The notes: a model not told the origin generated them from the sequence alone. DNA of 64,000 bases from UBA9926 sp018645765 (GCA_949372755.1 CASIBO010000005.1:186001-250000); one strand, 5' to 3'; numbered from the stretch's first letter, positions 26,536-37,066 are shown. Numbers and translations are program-made.

Positions 26536-27741
26536 CTAAACCACCCCGGACGCGCGCAAATCTTCTATTTGCCCAGCTGCGTAACCCAACTCGCTCAAGA
26601 TTGCCGCCGCATCCGCCCCCAAGTCCGGCGCAGGCTGGACCTCGGCGCGTGGCAAGCCCTCTACGTTGACAGGATGATTGAGCAGCATCGCCATGCCCGC
26701 CATGTCATCCGGCGCTGGCCGCACCATCTCATTCACTCGAACTTGGGGATCCGTTAAAGTTTCTTCGATCGTTTGAACTCGGTTCATCGGCACGCCTGCC
26801 GCTTCGCATTTTTTCATCCACACACTGGCGCTTTCATCCTTTAAGCGCGCTGCAACCAGTTCGACCAGTTCCGCCCCGTGTGCAATACGCAATTCCGGCG
26901 TCAAAAAGCGCGGGTCGGTTACGACCGACGTCAACTGGGTGACCGCTAGAAACTGCTCAAACTCTTCCTGGGTGCGAATCATAGTCAATTGCACGAATCG
27001 GCCGTCTTGGCATTCATAGAGAAACCGACCGAACCCGGCCTCGGCCTTAAATGCTCGATAACGCTCAAAATCACCGCCAGCAAAACCGGCTTGCGCAATG
27101 CACGCAGCGCTCCAAAGCCCATTCCCTAATAACGAGGTATGGACCATCGAGCCTTCACCGGTTCGCTCACGGTGCAACAAGGCGGTGACGATACTCGCAT
27201 AAAGCGAAACCGCCGTCGGATGATCTCCCATACCAGGCAATGCCATCGCAGGCTTTGCACTGGCATCGCGCACCAAGTCCATCAAACCCGATCGAGCCCA
27301 ATAGGCGACCAAGTCAAACCCTTCGCCATCACGATCGGGACCCTTTTCACCATAGGCTGTGAGCGATGCATAGATGATGGCCGGGTTGATGGCTTGGATA
27401 TCCTCGTAATCCAACCCCAAGGCTCGACGCATCGGTAGCGGCTGATTGGTAATATAGACATCGCTGGCTTCAACCAATTGCCGCAGGATCGCAAGACCCT
27501 CAGCGCGTTTTAAATTTAACGTCAGGCTGCGTTTATTTCGAGCATCCATTTGCCAACAATAGTTGGCATCGGCATCGGGCACACCCGGGGTTGCCGACAA
27601 CAATCGGTACTGATCGCCCACACCCGGCATCTCAATTTTGATCACCTCAGCGCCATAATCGGCCATGATCGTTGCCGCCACGGGCCCGGCTATCCAAGAA
27701 CCCACATCCAGAACCTTTAAACCCTGAAATACTGACTGCAT
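26536..27741 (-). CDS. Class III CoA-transferase (CaiB/BaiF family)
   Basis: Moves CoA between acyl groups; 401 residues, the standard length. The N-terminal Rossmann-like motif LKVLDVGSWIAGPVAATIMADYGAEVIKIE and NKRSLTLNLKRAEG are family hallmarks, and the catalytic aspartate lies in GLMDLVRDA. AGGGGGGACTA precedes the ATG. It is about 107 bases upstream of the CYP153 start on the same strand, so P450 oxidation followed by CoA activation of a carboxylate is a sensible reading. Acyl donor and acceptor are unknown. Confidence 0.88.
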   Translation of the reverse strand: MQSVFQGLKVLDVGSWIAGPVAATIMADYGAEVIKIEMPGVGDQYRLLSATPGVPDADANYCWQMDARNKRSLTLNLKRAEGLAILRQLVEASDVYITNQPLPMRRALGLDYEDIQAINPAIIYASLTAYGEKGPDRDGEGFDLVAYWARSGLMDLVRDASAKPAMALPGMGDHPTAVSLYASIVTALLHRERTGEGSMVHTSLLGNGLWSAACIAQAGFAGGDFERYRAFKAEAGFGRFLYECQDGRFVQLTMIRTQEEFEQFLAVTQLTSVVTDPRFLTPELRIAHGAELVELVAARLKDESASVWMKKCEAAGVPMNRVQTIEETLTDPQVRVNEMVRPAPDDMAGMAMLLNHPVNVEGLPRAEVQPAPDLGADAAAILSELGYAAGQIEDLRASGVV

Positions 27742-27828
27742 TAGTCCCCCCTGATCCTTGATCCTTGGCCTTGTTTTGAATTATCCGCTGTCACTGTTCG
27801 GTTTTCACACACGCCGTCCTCGGGTAGG

Positions 27829-30800
27829 ATGACACAAATTGAGAAACCTAGCTCGATGTTACGCCTCATTCAATCCAATGATCTACAACGGCTTGCCCAG
27901 CACTTCAGCACGGTATCGGCCACGGCGTCGCGAGACCCTTTGGCGCCTGAGGTTGTCATCATTCAGTCCGTTGGCACCGGCCAATGGCTCAAACTGCAAA
28001 CCGCCGAGCACCTGGGCATTTCTGCCAACCTTGATTGCCAACTACCCGCTCAGTTCATTTGGCGGCTTTACCAAAATATTCTCGGCCTTGGAAGCCAAAA
28101 ACCAGTTGAAGCAAGCTCGTTAACCTTCAAGTTGATGCAACGCCTGCCCACATTTAACGCGCCCGCTGTTCAACAATACTTGAATGCAGGACCTCGCCTG
28201 GATCTACGGTGCTTTCAACTGGCAACCCGAATCAGCTCTGCCTTTGAAGGCTATCTCTTGTATCGACCAGATTGGATTTTGGCCTTCGAGCAGGGTCAGA
28301 ACCCCATCAGTGCTGCACCCAACAGCGCCTGGCAAGCCGAATTGTGGCGGTCTCTGATTGCAGCAGACCCAGGCCTTCGAACGACGCACCGAGCCTACCT
28401 GCACCAACAATTGTTGCAGGCGCTTAAGACCGTTGATCACAGCACACAGTTGCCCAAACGAATCAGCCTCTTTGGCCTATCGAGCCTTGCCCCATTACAC
28501 CTCGAAACCTTCAAGCATCTTGCAAATCAGTGCCCTGTGGATCTTTACGTTATGAACCCAAGCGAGACATACTGGGGGGATATTACGACTGAAAAACGCG
28601 CGCAACGATCACGACTTGAAGCGTTAACTCAGGCAGCCAACACGCCAAACGATGACTATGCGTTTCTCGGCAACCCGTTATTGGCCTCTCTGGGTCGTCA
28701 AGGCCAGGAGTTTCATGAACTCCTCACGGGTCAGGCGGATCTCATTTCTGAGGAAGACTTTGTCTCGCGACATCGAACGCATCGATTGGGAATTCTACAA
28801 GATGATATTTACTGGGCGCGCGAAACCGAGGAGTCGTTGGTCGATGGCTTGCTCCCGGAAACCCAGGATTCAAGCCTTGCGTTTCACAGCTGCCACTCAC
28901 CCCTTCGTGAAATGGAGGTTTTACTCGATCGAATCTACCGAGCGCTGGCAGCGCCATCAATTCAAGTCACCGATATCCTGGTCATGGCCCCAGATATTCA
29001 AAAGTACATAGCGGTTATTCAAGCGGTCTTCGGCGATGCCCTCCCCTATGGCATCGCCGATCAAAACCAATACCAAAATTCTGATATCTTGCGAAGCTTC
29101 ATCCAACTGCTGAATCTACCCAATAGCAGGCTGCCAGCCTCTGAACTGATTACCTACCTAGAAGTCCCAGCCATTGCGCGACGCTTTGGTATTGATGACG
29201 AGGGCGTCACGTTTATTAAGGTTTGGATCAAAGAAACGGGCATTCGTTGGGGCCGGGATGGCGCGAGTAAACAAAAATGGTCAGTGCCCGATGAGACGCA
29301 CTTCACCTGGCAATTTGGACTCGACCAGCTGCTCATGGGCATTTTAACTGACGAGGCGATCCCGGACCTTGCTGTTTTGCCCTATGCACTGCCGCTGGAT
29401 CATCTCCTGGTTCTCAATGCCTTCCTCGACTTTTGCCAGACGGTGTTTGAAACGCAAACCCAACTGGAGATGGCCCGCTCGCCCGAACAATGGGCGAGTG
29501 CAGTAAGCACCCTCCTCGAACGTTTGTTTGATCCTGTGGATCAAGAACGCCAGGATCTTATGAAGTTGCTGGACCTGAACGAAGCGTTTTTACAGCTCTC
29601 GGTTGACGCCAAATTTGACCGAAGCGTTTCCTTGGATTTTGTGATCGCATGGTTTGATACGCAATTGAACCGGCCCAACCCAGCAATGCGGTTTATTAAT
29701 GGCGGCATTACCTTTAGCACGCTCACCCCCATGCGCAGTATTCCGTTCAAAATGGTGTGTTTGGTCGGCATGAACGAAAGTGATTTCCCGCGACGCGATA
29801 GTGTTCACCCTTTTGACTTAATGACCGATGCACCAGCCCAAATCGGGGATCGTTCCCGACGCGATGATGACCGTTATTTATTTTTAGAAGCGCTTTTATC
29901 GGCCAGGGACCGATTACACATTTCTTATTGTGGCCGGGGTATCCGAGACAATGAGCTCAAACCCCCCAGTGTTTTGGTCAACGAACTGCTGGATTACTGC
30001 AAAGCAGTGTTCGGGCAGCAAACGGTCTTTGACCACCCTTTGCAGCCATTTTCTCAACGCTACTTTCAAGACCCTTTGATCCAAAGCTTTGAAAATCACT
30101 GGCGCGTTGATCCCGCGCGCCAATCCAAAGATCTGCCGAGGCTGGCGGAGATAACGTCAAGTGAGCCGATACCGACAGCCCTAAGTATTGAAACCTTGTC
30201 CCGGTTCTTACTGAATCCAGCACGCTATTTTTTTGAGTCGCGGTTAAATATCAATCTCACCCTGCGCCATGAAGCCATTGAAGATCTAGAACCTTTTAGC
30301 TTGGATGCGTTGACCCGTTTTCACATTACAAACCTAGCCATCGAAGCCCAAGCGACCGGCACCCCAAAAAAACAATGGGTCGCAGATATTTTAAAACAGG
30401 GTCTCGTTCCAAATTTCAGTCTCGGTAAGCAGGCCCTGAATGATATTGCCATTGCCGCTGAACTCTTATTCATCGAAATCCAGGGCGCATACCAACTCGG
30501 TCGGCCCAGCGTAACGCGAGAGCACGGCGTTCACGGCTTCACCTTACAAGGGCGGTTTGATCAGCTCAGTACAGACCACTATCTCAGCTATCGAGCAGGC
30601 GACCTGACGGCTCGGCATCTCATGCAACCCTTTCTAGCGCATTTATTACTCGCGTCATCTGGCACTCCCATCAAAACCCTGACCTATGGCGTTCGAAAAG
30701 GACAGCTTGTGTCGGGTCATTTTGAGCCGATGGACCAAGCCCGAGCCACGGACTTATTGGGCACTTATCTGCAAGCCTTTACGCAAGGCAATTCGGCTCT

Positions 30801-31038
30801 GCTGATTTTCCCCTTTGAGACCTGTCGCGCGCTGCTATCTCATCTCGACAAGGGACTAGCATTGCCGGACGCACTCGATCAGGTTGATCAAACTTGGCGT
30901 GATCCAAAGGCCCTAACTGACGCTCAAGATCCCTATTGGTCGCGCTTGATCGAATCACCCTTGACCCTCAGTCACCTCAATGTCGATCTAGCTCGAACGC
31001 TGCTTGACCCCCTCACGGCAGCTTGGGTCCAATCATGA
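27829..31038 (+). CDS. recC: Exonuclease V subunit RecC
   Basis: Scaffold and Chi-reading subunit of the RecBCD helicase-nuclease, which processes double-strand DNA ends for RecA loading. The N terminus (MLRLIQSNDL) lines up with E. coli RecC MLRVYHSNRL; downstream LAQHFS, VQSVGTGQWLKLQTAEHLGI and YLLYRPDWI are also family-like. The length of 1069 compares with 1122 in E. coli. ATG 27856 (at MLRL) may be the true start rather than 27829, as it matches the family start; neither has a good ribosome site. The stop overlaps recB as ATGA. Unlike in E. coli, no ptrA lies between recC and recB. Confidence 0.93.
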   Translation: MTQIEKPSSMLRLIQSNDLQRLAQHFSTVSATASRDPLAPEVVIIQSVGTGQWLKLQTAEHLGISANLDCQLPAQFIWRLYQNILGLGSQKPVEASSLTFKLMQRLPTFNAPAVQQYLNAGPRLDLRCFQLATRISSAFEGYLLYRPDWILAFEQGQNPISAAPNSAWQAELWRSLIAADPGLRTTHRAYLHQQLLQALKTVDHSTQLPKRISLFGLSSLAPLHLETFKHLANQCPVDLYVMNPSETYWGDITTEKRAQRSRLEALTQAANTPNDDYAFLGNPLLASLGRQGQEFHELLTGQADLISEEDFVSRHRTHRLGILQDDIYWARETEESLVDGLLPETQDSSLAFHSCHSPLREMEVLLDRIYRALAAPSIQVTDILVMAPDIQKYIAVIQAVFGDALPYGIADQNQYQNSDILRSFIQLLNLPNSRLPASELITYLEVPAIARRFGIDDEGVTFIKVWIKETGIRWGRDGASKQKWSVPDETHFTWQFGLDQLLMGILTDEAIPDLAVLPYALPLDHLLVLNAFLDFCQTVFETQTQLEMARSPEQWASAVSTLLERLFDPVDQERQDLMKLLDLNEAFLQLSVDAKFDRSVSLDFVIAWFDTQLNRPNPAMRFINGGITFSTLTPMRSIPFKMVCLVGMNESDFPRRDSVHPFDLMTDAPAQIGDRSRRDDDRYLFLEALLSARDRLHISYCGRGIRDNELKPPSVLVNELLDYCKAVFGQQTVFDHPLQPFSQRYFQDPLIQSFENHWRVDPARQSKDLPRLAEITSSEPIPTALSIETLSRFLLNPARYFFESRLNINLTLRHEAIEDLEPFSLDALTRFHITNLAIEAQATGTPKKQWVADILKQGLVPNFSLGKQALNDIAIAAELLFIEIQGAYQLGRPSVTREHGVHGFTLQGRFDQLSTDHYLSYRAGDLTARHLMQPFLAHLLLASSGTPIKTLTYGVRKGQLVSGHFEPMDQARATDLLGTYLQAFTQGNSALLIFPFETCRALLSHLDKGLALPDALDQVDQTWRDPKALTDAQDPYWSRLIESPLTLSHLNVDLARTLLDPLTAAWVQS

Positions 31039-34000
31039 GCTTTGATCACAGCCTTTTACTATGCGAGCAGCATCTCATCGAGGCCAGTGCCGGGACCGGT
31101 AAAACCCATCTCATCACGACCCTGTATCTTAGGCTGATTCTAGGTCGCGGCACGCCAGGCGCCATTGCCCATCCCGTCCAGAACATCTTGGTTGTCACGT
31201 TTACGATCGCCGCAACCCAAGAATTGAAGAACCGGATTAGAAGCAGGATCAAACTCGCCCATGACGCCTTTAAACAAGGCACTAGCAAAGACACTGAAAT
31301 TTCAGGACTGATTGCTGACAGCACGCACCCCGAACAAGACTTTGAGTATTTAAAGCGCGCTCTGTTGTGGTTTGACGAAGCCAAGATTTTTACCATTCAC
31401 GGGTTTTGTGCCCGCGTGATTCAGGACACTAGCTTTGAAGCAGGCTTGTTGTTCGAACAACGCCTCGATGCGCACCCTCATGATGCCTTGAACCGAGCAG
31501 CGCAAGACGTCTTTCGCAACCTCATATCAGGCCTTCCGCCGCTTGAAGAGGCCTTAGCATTGAGTCTATGGCCGACACCCGATGCACTTGCAAACTCCAT
31601 GGCGCCACTCATTAGAGTCCCTAATCCACGCTTTTCACCGGCACCCGCGACAACAAGCTTTCCGAGCACCCTGCCAACAAAAATGCGCGCGGCCAAAGAA
31701 GCTTGGATCGCGGAGGGCATCACAGCGCTGCTCCAGCGCAGCGAGATTCGGAAAAACAGTAAAGCCTGGCATCGTCTGGCGGAGATGGAGAGATTCTGCC
31801 ACAACGACGTCCTTGCGCCCGATCAAGTGCTCTGGCGCTTGTGGAGCACCAGCGCTTTAAAGGCCCAAATGAAAAAAGGCTTTGAACCACCGACACATCC
31901 TTTGTTTGAGGAACTCGAGATCATCCAGACGGCCTTAGCTCGGCAGGGGCAGGTCATCAGTTGGCTCTGGCAAACTAATTTAGAGGCCCTGCGCGCGCAC
32001 CTTATCACGCAACAAACTCAAGGCGCACTGACCCTGGACGATCTGTTATCGATCGTAATGCACTCCGTAAAAGAGCAACCGCTGCTGGCTAAAACCCTGA
32101 GCCAAGACTATCCCGCGATCCTCGTTGATGAGTTTCAAGACACTGATCAGCAACAATATGCGATTTTTAAATGCCTTCATCAGGCTGCAAGTCCAGACCA
32201 CCTACTCATGCTCATTGGAGATCCCAAGCAGGCAATTTACAGTTTTCGCGGCGCCGACATTCATACCTACCTCAAAGCCAAGGACGACAGCGAGCATCGG
32301 CATAGTCTTCAAACCAATTGGCGCTCCTCAGCTGAACTGGTCGCGGCAACCAATCGGTTATTTGATCAACGCCAGCTGTTTTCGATGGAGAATCGCATTT
32401 CGTTCTTGCCATCTCTCGCCAATGCAAAACCGAATCCAGATGCGCTGACGCTGGCGGGTCAACCCGCACCGCCAATCTGGTTTTGCATCGACGATCCAGA
32501 ATTCGCACCGAGAACGCAGCCCCAAGATCGCGCCCGCTTAGCCGCAAGATGTGCCGACGAAATCGCCGCCTGGCTCAAACCGGAGGCATCGCTTCGAGTT
32601 AATAACCGTCAAATTCGCGCCGAGCAGATCGCTTTATTAACCCGAAATCGCTTGGAAGCAGAACTGCTCAAAGCAGCTCTGCAACAACGGGGTGTCGATA
32701 GCGTGTTTCTGTCGCAGGATAAGGTGCTTGAGCAGGACCTAACGGTTGATTTGGCGCTCATTTTAACCGCCGTGTTAACGCCCATGCATCGGCCCGCCGT
32801 GCTATCGGCTTTATCCACTCATTTGCTTCAAACACCGCTTCAAAAGCTGCAGGCCCTTCTACAGGATACGCAAGCGCTCAATCGGGCTTTCGAAACCTTT
32901 ACCGACTATCAGAGGATTTGGCGAAGCCGAGGTATTGCGGCACTCATCCTTCATTTGATCCAAGATCAAAACTTGGCTCAGCGCTGGCTGAGCCAAGCGG
33001 ACGGACCTAGGATCTTGACCAATCTAAGACACCTTGCAGAACTCTTGCAGCAACAATCCCTGATAACCCCCAGCCGGGAGCAACTGATTACTTGGCTCAT
33101 TCAAGACCACCAGAGGGATACCCAGAGCGTTGAGGACACCCAACAATTACGTCTGGAGACGGATGCGGACCTTGTCAAGATTATGACGCTGCATGGCGCT
33201 AAAGGCTTGGAGTTCGATATTGTCTGCTTGCCCTTCGCCCACTTCGGCAAACCGCCCGCAAACGCGGCCAACAAACCCTTACTGTGCTACCAACCGAATC
33301 AAGCGGGCACGATTGAAGCTTGGGTCAATCTTGATGACCGAGACGATCTCAAGCTAGCTGCCGTCGTCGCGCTGCAAGAAGAAGACATGCGATTACTTTA
33401 TGTAGCCATGACCCGCGCACGGTATCTCACGCTGCTCGGGCTCGGTGCCAGCAAGGGGTTTCAAGCCTCTCCAGTCGCGCAGCTGTTGGGATACCCGTTG
33501 ACCGATCCGTTTGCGGCGTTATCAAAGCTGCCAGCCTCGCAGTTCAGGCTGTGCTTGGCCGGCGCCCCCTCAAACAATTCAGTTGAGCCGCACCTTGCCA
33601 CTGCGGAGCGTTGGTTACCCGCCCTGACAAAACCCGTAGTTCATAACACCTGGCAATTACACAGTTATACCCAGATCGTTAAAACACAATTACAACCAGC
33701 GGCGCCCATCCCACAGCTTCCAACCAGCAACACAGATTATGTCAGGGGCTTTGATGATGACGAACCCGAGCCGGTTGAACCGCTGACCTTATCTGAGCGG
33801 GACACCTTGGATGCCTATGTCACCCAGGGCTTTCCAAGGGGACCTCACGTGGGCGTTTTGATGCATCAACTACTCGAGAACATTGATTTTTCAGCATCGG
33901 TTGCGTCCTTTGAGCACGCTATTAACGGCCTACGGGCGCGCCTAAATTTGAAGACGGGCGATACGCCGCTACTACAGCAGTGGCTAAAAGCCATCTTGCA

Positions 34001-34511
34001 CCAACGCCTGACCCCAACGGGGCTCACCCTGCAAGGTCTAGCTTCCAGCGATCGCTCGGATGAGCTCGAGTTTCACTTCCCGGTGCGCGGCGCGCCCAAT
34101 CTGATCGAGACCGCAAAGCAATTCGGGTATTTGACCGACCTTGAGTCTGCGCCGTTGCAACTTGAAGGCATGATGACGGGCAGCATTGACCTTTTGTGTC
34201 GTCATCAGGGGCGTTATTACGTGATCGACTATAAGACCAATCATCTTGGCAGTGCGACCTCAGACTATGAAGGCCCGGCCTTAGCCGCGTCGATCCGCCA
34301 TCATCAGTATGATTTCCAATACCTACTGTATTGCGTCGCCGTTAAAAAAATATTGGCCTTGCGCCAGCCTCATGCCGCCTTCGAAGACCTCTTCGGCGGT
34401 GTGGCGTATCTGTTTTTAAGGGGCATGACGGGGGGGCCAGACGCAGGCGTGTACTTTGACCCGGTCCCAATAGCCCTCATCGAGGCGCTTGAGGCGAGTT
34501 TAAACCCATGA
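31035..34511 (+). CDS. recB: Exonuclease V subunit RecB
   Basis: The 3'-5' helicase and sole nuclease of RecBCD, 1158 residues. Walker A ASAGTGKT is at 17-24, motif Ia in VVTFTIAATQELKNRIR, Walker B-like ILVDEFQDTD, motif III GDPKQAIYSFRGAD, the late motif TLHGAKGLEFDIV and VAMTRARY. The C-terminal nuclease shows GMMTGSIDLL and VIDYKTN (about residues 1050-1068) plus a YDFQYLLY segment, so metal ligands are intact. The start ATG at 31035 overlaps the recC stop by four bases, and the stop overlaps recD likewise; the three subunits should be made in step. Confidence 0.95.
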   Translation: MSFDHSLLLCEQHLIEASAGTGKTHLITTLYLRLILGRGTPGAIAHPVQNILVVTFTIAATQELKNRIRSRIKLAHDAFKQGTSKDTEISGLIADSTHPEQDFEYLKRALLWFDEAKIFTIHGFCARVIQDTSFEAGLLFEQRLDAHPHDALNRAAQDVFRNLISGLPPLEEALALSLWPTPDALANSMAPLIRVPNPRFSPAPATTSFPSTLPTKMRAAKEAWIAEGITALLQRSEIRKNSKAWHRLAEMERFCHNDVLAPDQVLWRLWSTSALKAQMKKGFEPPTHPLFEELEIIQTALARQGQVISWLWQTNLEALRAHLITQQTQGALTLDDLLSIVMHSVKEQPLLAKTLSQDYPAILVDEFQDTDQQQYAIFKCLHQAASPDHLLMLIGDPKQAIYSFRGADIHTYLKAKDDSEHRHSLQTNWRSSAELVAATNRLFDQRQLFSMENRISFLPSLANAKPNPDALTLAGQPAPPIWFCIDDPEFAPRTQPQDRARLAARCADEIAAWLKPEASLRVNNRQIRAEQIALLTRNRLEAELLKAALQQRGVDSVFLSQDKVLEQDLTVDLALILTAVLTPMHRPAVLSALSTHLLQTPLQKLQALLQDTQALNRAFETFTDYQRIWRSRGIAALILHLIQDQNLAQRWLSQADGPRILTNLRHLAELLQQQSLITPSREQLITWLIQDHQRDTQSVEDTQQLRLETDADLVKIMTLHGAKGLEFDIVCLPFAHFGKPPANAANKPLLCYQPNQAGTIEAWVNLDDRDDLKLAAVVALQEEDMRLLYVAMTRARYLTLLGLGASKGFQASPVAQLLGYPLTDPFAALSKLPASQFRLCLAGAPSNNSVEPHLATAERWLPALTKPVVHNTWQLHSYTQIVKTQLQPAAPIPQLPTSNTDYVRGFDDDEPEPVEPLTLSERDTLDAYVTQGFPRGPHVGVLMHQLLENIDFSASVASFEHAINGLRARLNLKTGDTPLLQQWLKAILHQRLTPTGLTLQGLASSDRSDELEFHFPVRGAPNLIETAKQFGYLTDLESAPLQLEGMMTGSIDLLCRHQGRYYVIDYKTNHLGSATSDYEGPALAASIRHHQYDFQYLLYCVAVKKILALRQPHAAFEDLFGGVAYLFLRGMTGGPDAGVYFDPVPIALIEALEASLNP

Positions 34512-36226
34512 CTGGACAGAGATCCGACACCCGCGCGCTCAAACATCAAATGAGCCTGTTGATCCAAAGGGTTATGCCGGCAACGCCGCCGGCAACGCTT
34601 GCTTTGGTTCATGCTTTGATCGATGCATTGGACGCCCAACACAGTCATATCCTGCTGACGCCAGAACACGTGCGAGCCCTCGACACTCCGGCTCACAAAA
34701 CGCTTATCGGCAGCCCAGAAGACCAGACCCCTCTGGTACAACTCGACAACCGATTATATTTGCGGCGACTGTTTAATCTCGAAAAACGCGTAGCCCAGCA
34801 GCTTTTTTTTCGGAACCGCTGGGTTAACCCTGAGACCGAAACTAATCTATTAGACGAGGATGAGACGAGCAACGCCGACGCGTTATCGGTTTCACAACGA
34901 GCCGCTGTCGCAACAGCATTGTGCCGGCAACTGACGATCATCAGTGGTGGCCCTGGCACCGGAAAAACGACGGTGATTCGCAGCATCGTATCAGCACTGA
35001 AACATCTAGACCCAAACCTTCGAATTGCAATCACCGCTCCTACTGGCAAAGCCGCAGCAAGACTGGAAGACAGCTTTCGCCAGGACCTCCGCGTCGACCT
35101 TGGTCCTGAAATCAAAACCATTCACCGCTTATTGGGCTATGGCGCCGGTAACGTACCCAGGTTCGATCAGATGCGCAGGCTCCCGACGGATGTACTCATT
35201 GCCGATGAAGCCAGCATGATCGACCTGAGTCTGGCGGATGCGCTGTTCAGCGCTTTGCCGGACACTGCCCGATTAATTTTAGTGGGTGACCCAGATCAAT
35301 TACCCTCGGTCAATCTAGGTCGCCTCTTGACCGATATCACCCCGCCCAACGCGACATCCATGCCGCCCGCGACGCCGGACGATGCAGAGGCGCGGCCGTT
35401 AATGGCAGTCTTGGCCGCAGCCCAATGCCGGTTAACTGAAAACTTTCGATTCACTGAGGGCCGAAGCATCCATGAACTGGCTGAGGCACTGCTAGCGGGG
35501 CAGGTTACGCTGCCTGATGCGGATGAGAGCATTAAAACCATCGCGCCCAGGGCCTTAACCGATGGACTTTTAAGGTCAGCCTTTAGCAACTACTTCAGTG
35601 CACTCGCCGAGTGTGCAAGCGTCCGGGACCTGCTTGACGCATTTGAATCAGTGCGCCTGCTCGCCCCGCTTTATCATGGCGCGTTGGGCGTGCATGACCT
35701 CAATACAAAGATTGAGCAACTGATGCAGAAAATGGGGCTCTTAAAACGGCTAAGAAGCCCACACTATCACGGGCAACCGATACTCATTTTAAAAAATGAT
35801 TACCAACTGGGGTTGTACAATGGCGACGTGGGTCTCTGCCTCGACACCCAGCAACTGAACCCGACTGACCCAGATCGCGACGAAGACGCGCGTGGACTGA
35901 TCGCTTTTTTTAACACCGGCAGCGACACGCAACCGCGGCGCTTTGCAATGAACGCATTGCCCGAGCATGAAACCTGTTTCGCGATGACGGTGCACAAGGC
36001 CCAAGGTTCCGAATTCGATCAGGTTCTTTTTGTACTACCAGATGCTTTGGACGACCCAACCCAAAGAACCTGGTCTCGGGAATTGATTTATACTGGCATC
36101 ACTCGAGCCAAGCGCCAACTTACCCTGGTTACAACACCAGAATCCTGGCACCGCGCATCAAACAATGTCTTGAATCGGCGGAGCGGCTTAGCCCTGCAAC
36201 TACAAACGCTTGAGGCCGCACTATGA
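34508..36226 (+). CDS. recD: Exonuclease V subunit RecD
   Basis: The 5'-3' helicase of RecBCD, 572 residues (E. coli 608). Walker A GGPGTGKT is at 147-154, followed by TAPTGKAAARL (motif Ia), LIADEASMIDLSLADAL (motif II), LVGDPDQLPSV (motif III), CRLTENFR (motif IV), and TVHKAQGSEFDQVLFVLP and TRAKRQLTLV near the C terminus (motifs V and VI). The ATG overlaps the recB stop and the stop overlaps the acyltransferase ATG, both as ATGA. Confidence 0.95.
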   Translation: MTGQRSDTRALKHQMSLLIQRVMPATPPATLALVHALIDALDAQHSHILLTPEHVRALDTPAHKTLIGSPEDQTPLVQLDNRLYLRRLFNLEKRVAQQLFFRNRWVNPETETNLLDEDETSNADALSVSQRAAVATALCRQLTIISGGPGTGKTTVIRSIVSALKHLDPNLRIAITAPTGKAAARLEDSFRQDLRVDLGPEIKTIHRLLGYGAGNVPRFDQMRRLPTDVLIADEASMIDLSLADALFSALPDTARLILVGDPDQLPSVNLGRLLTDITPPNATSMPPATPDDAEARPLMAVLAAAQCRLTENFRFTEGRSIHELAEALLAGQVTLPDADESIKTIAPRALTDGLLRSAFSNYFSALAECASVRDLLDAFESVRLLAPLYHGALGVHDLNTKIEQLMQKMGLLKRLRSPHYHGQPILILKNDYQLGLYNGDVGLCLDTQQLNPTDPDRDEDARGLIAFFNTGSDTQPRRFAMNALPEHETCFAMTVHKAQGSEFDQVLFVLPDALDDPTQRTWSRELIYTGITRAKRQLTLVTTPESWHRASNNVLNRRSGLALQLQTLEAAL

Positions 36227-37065
36227 GCCACCTAAAACGACTGCTTTTACAGGGTTTAAGCATCCTGTCGTGCATCTGGTTTTTCAGCAATCTGATGGTT
36301 TGGTTGACTGGCCTTGTCTTCATCACGCCATTCAAGCTGATCCCACTGCCCTGGCTTCAGACCCAGGTCATCACCCCGCTCGCGCACGGCTTCTACCGAG
36401 CTGCGGTACGAATCAACAGTTTCTGGATGCAACGGATCGTGGGCATTGAAATCACCCTAGAAGGCCGTATCAATCGCCACCCAAACCCCATCGTTGTCTG
36501 CAACCATCAATCTTGGTTCGATATCCCCTTGGTGCAGGAGATCATTGCAGGCCGTGGCCCCATCGTTCAGTTTTTAATTAAACGCGAGCTCGTTTGGGTG
36601 CCAATTATTGGCTGGATTTGCTTGGTCTTGAATTTCCCGAGGCTAAATCGCTCCGGCGCAGCCAGCGAACGCGCCCAGGATTTAGCGGCCATCGAATCTG
36701 CAGCACAGAAACTGGGCCGAGCACCCGGCGCGCTCCTCGTTTTTGCAGAAGGCAGCCGTTTTAGTGATAAAAAATCAAATCTTCAAAACTCGCCTTATCC
36801 CCATCTGCTTAAGCCGAAACTGGGCGGATTCAGCACGATGCTGAAATATGCGCGGCCCGATACGCCCGTGCTCGACCTCACGATCTCCTATGCCGCAGGC
36901 CAACCTCAATTTTGGCGCTGCCTACAAGGCCGCACGCCTCGCATTCGGATTCGGGTGGAGGAATTTCTAGCAGCAGATATTACCGATCCAGAAGCTTGGC
37001 TAAACAAACGCTGGCAGACCAAATCGGCCTGGCTTACCCAAGACATCCAGGCCAATAAACCCTAG
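36223..37065 (+). CDS. YihG-like lysophospholipid acyltransferase (PlsC domain)
   Basis: A membrane-bound acyltransferase that probably acylates lysophosphatidic acid or another lysophospholipid. Two N-terminal helices (LSILSCIWFFSNLMVWLTG...) precede the catalytic block NHQSWFD (HX4D) and the second motif FAEGSRF. VQFLIKRELVWVPIIGWICLVL resembles E. coli YihG. 280 residues, complete. Its ATG overlaps the recD stop by four bases and it has no own ribosome site, so a lipid enzyme is the fourth cistron of the recombination operon. Confidence 0.86.
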   Translation: MSHLKRLLLQGLSILSCIWFFSNLMVWLTGLVFITPFKLIPLPWLQTQVITPLAHGFYRAAVRINSFWMQRIVGIEITLEGRINRHPNPIVVCNHQSWFDIPLVQEIIAGRGPIVQFLIKRELVWVPIIGWICLVLNFPRLNRSGAASERAQDLAAIESAAQKLGRAPGALLVFAEGSRFSDKKSNLQNSPYPHLLKPKLGGFSTMLKYARPDTPVLDLTISYAAGQPQFWRCLQGRTPRIRIRVEEFLAADITDPEAWLNKRWQTKSAWLTQDIQANKP

Positions 37066-37066
37066 A

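Noticed and set aside
27829..36226. A new defence island built around RecBCD
   Set aside because: The three subunits are ordinary RecBCD with intact motifs; no phage-defence genes flank them apart from the unexplained acyltransferase.
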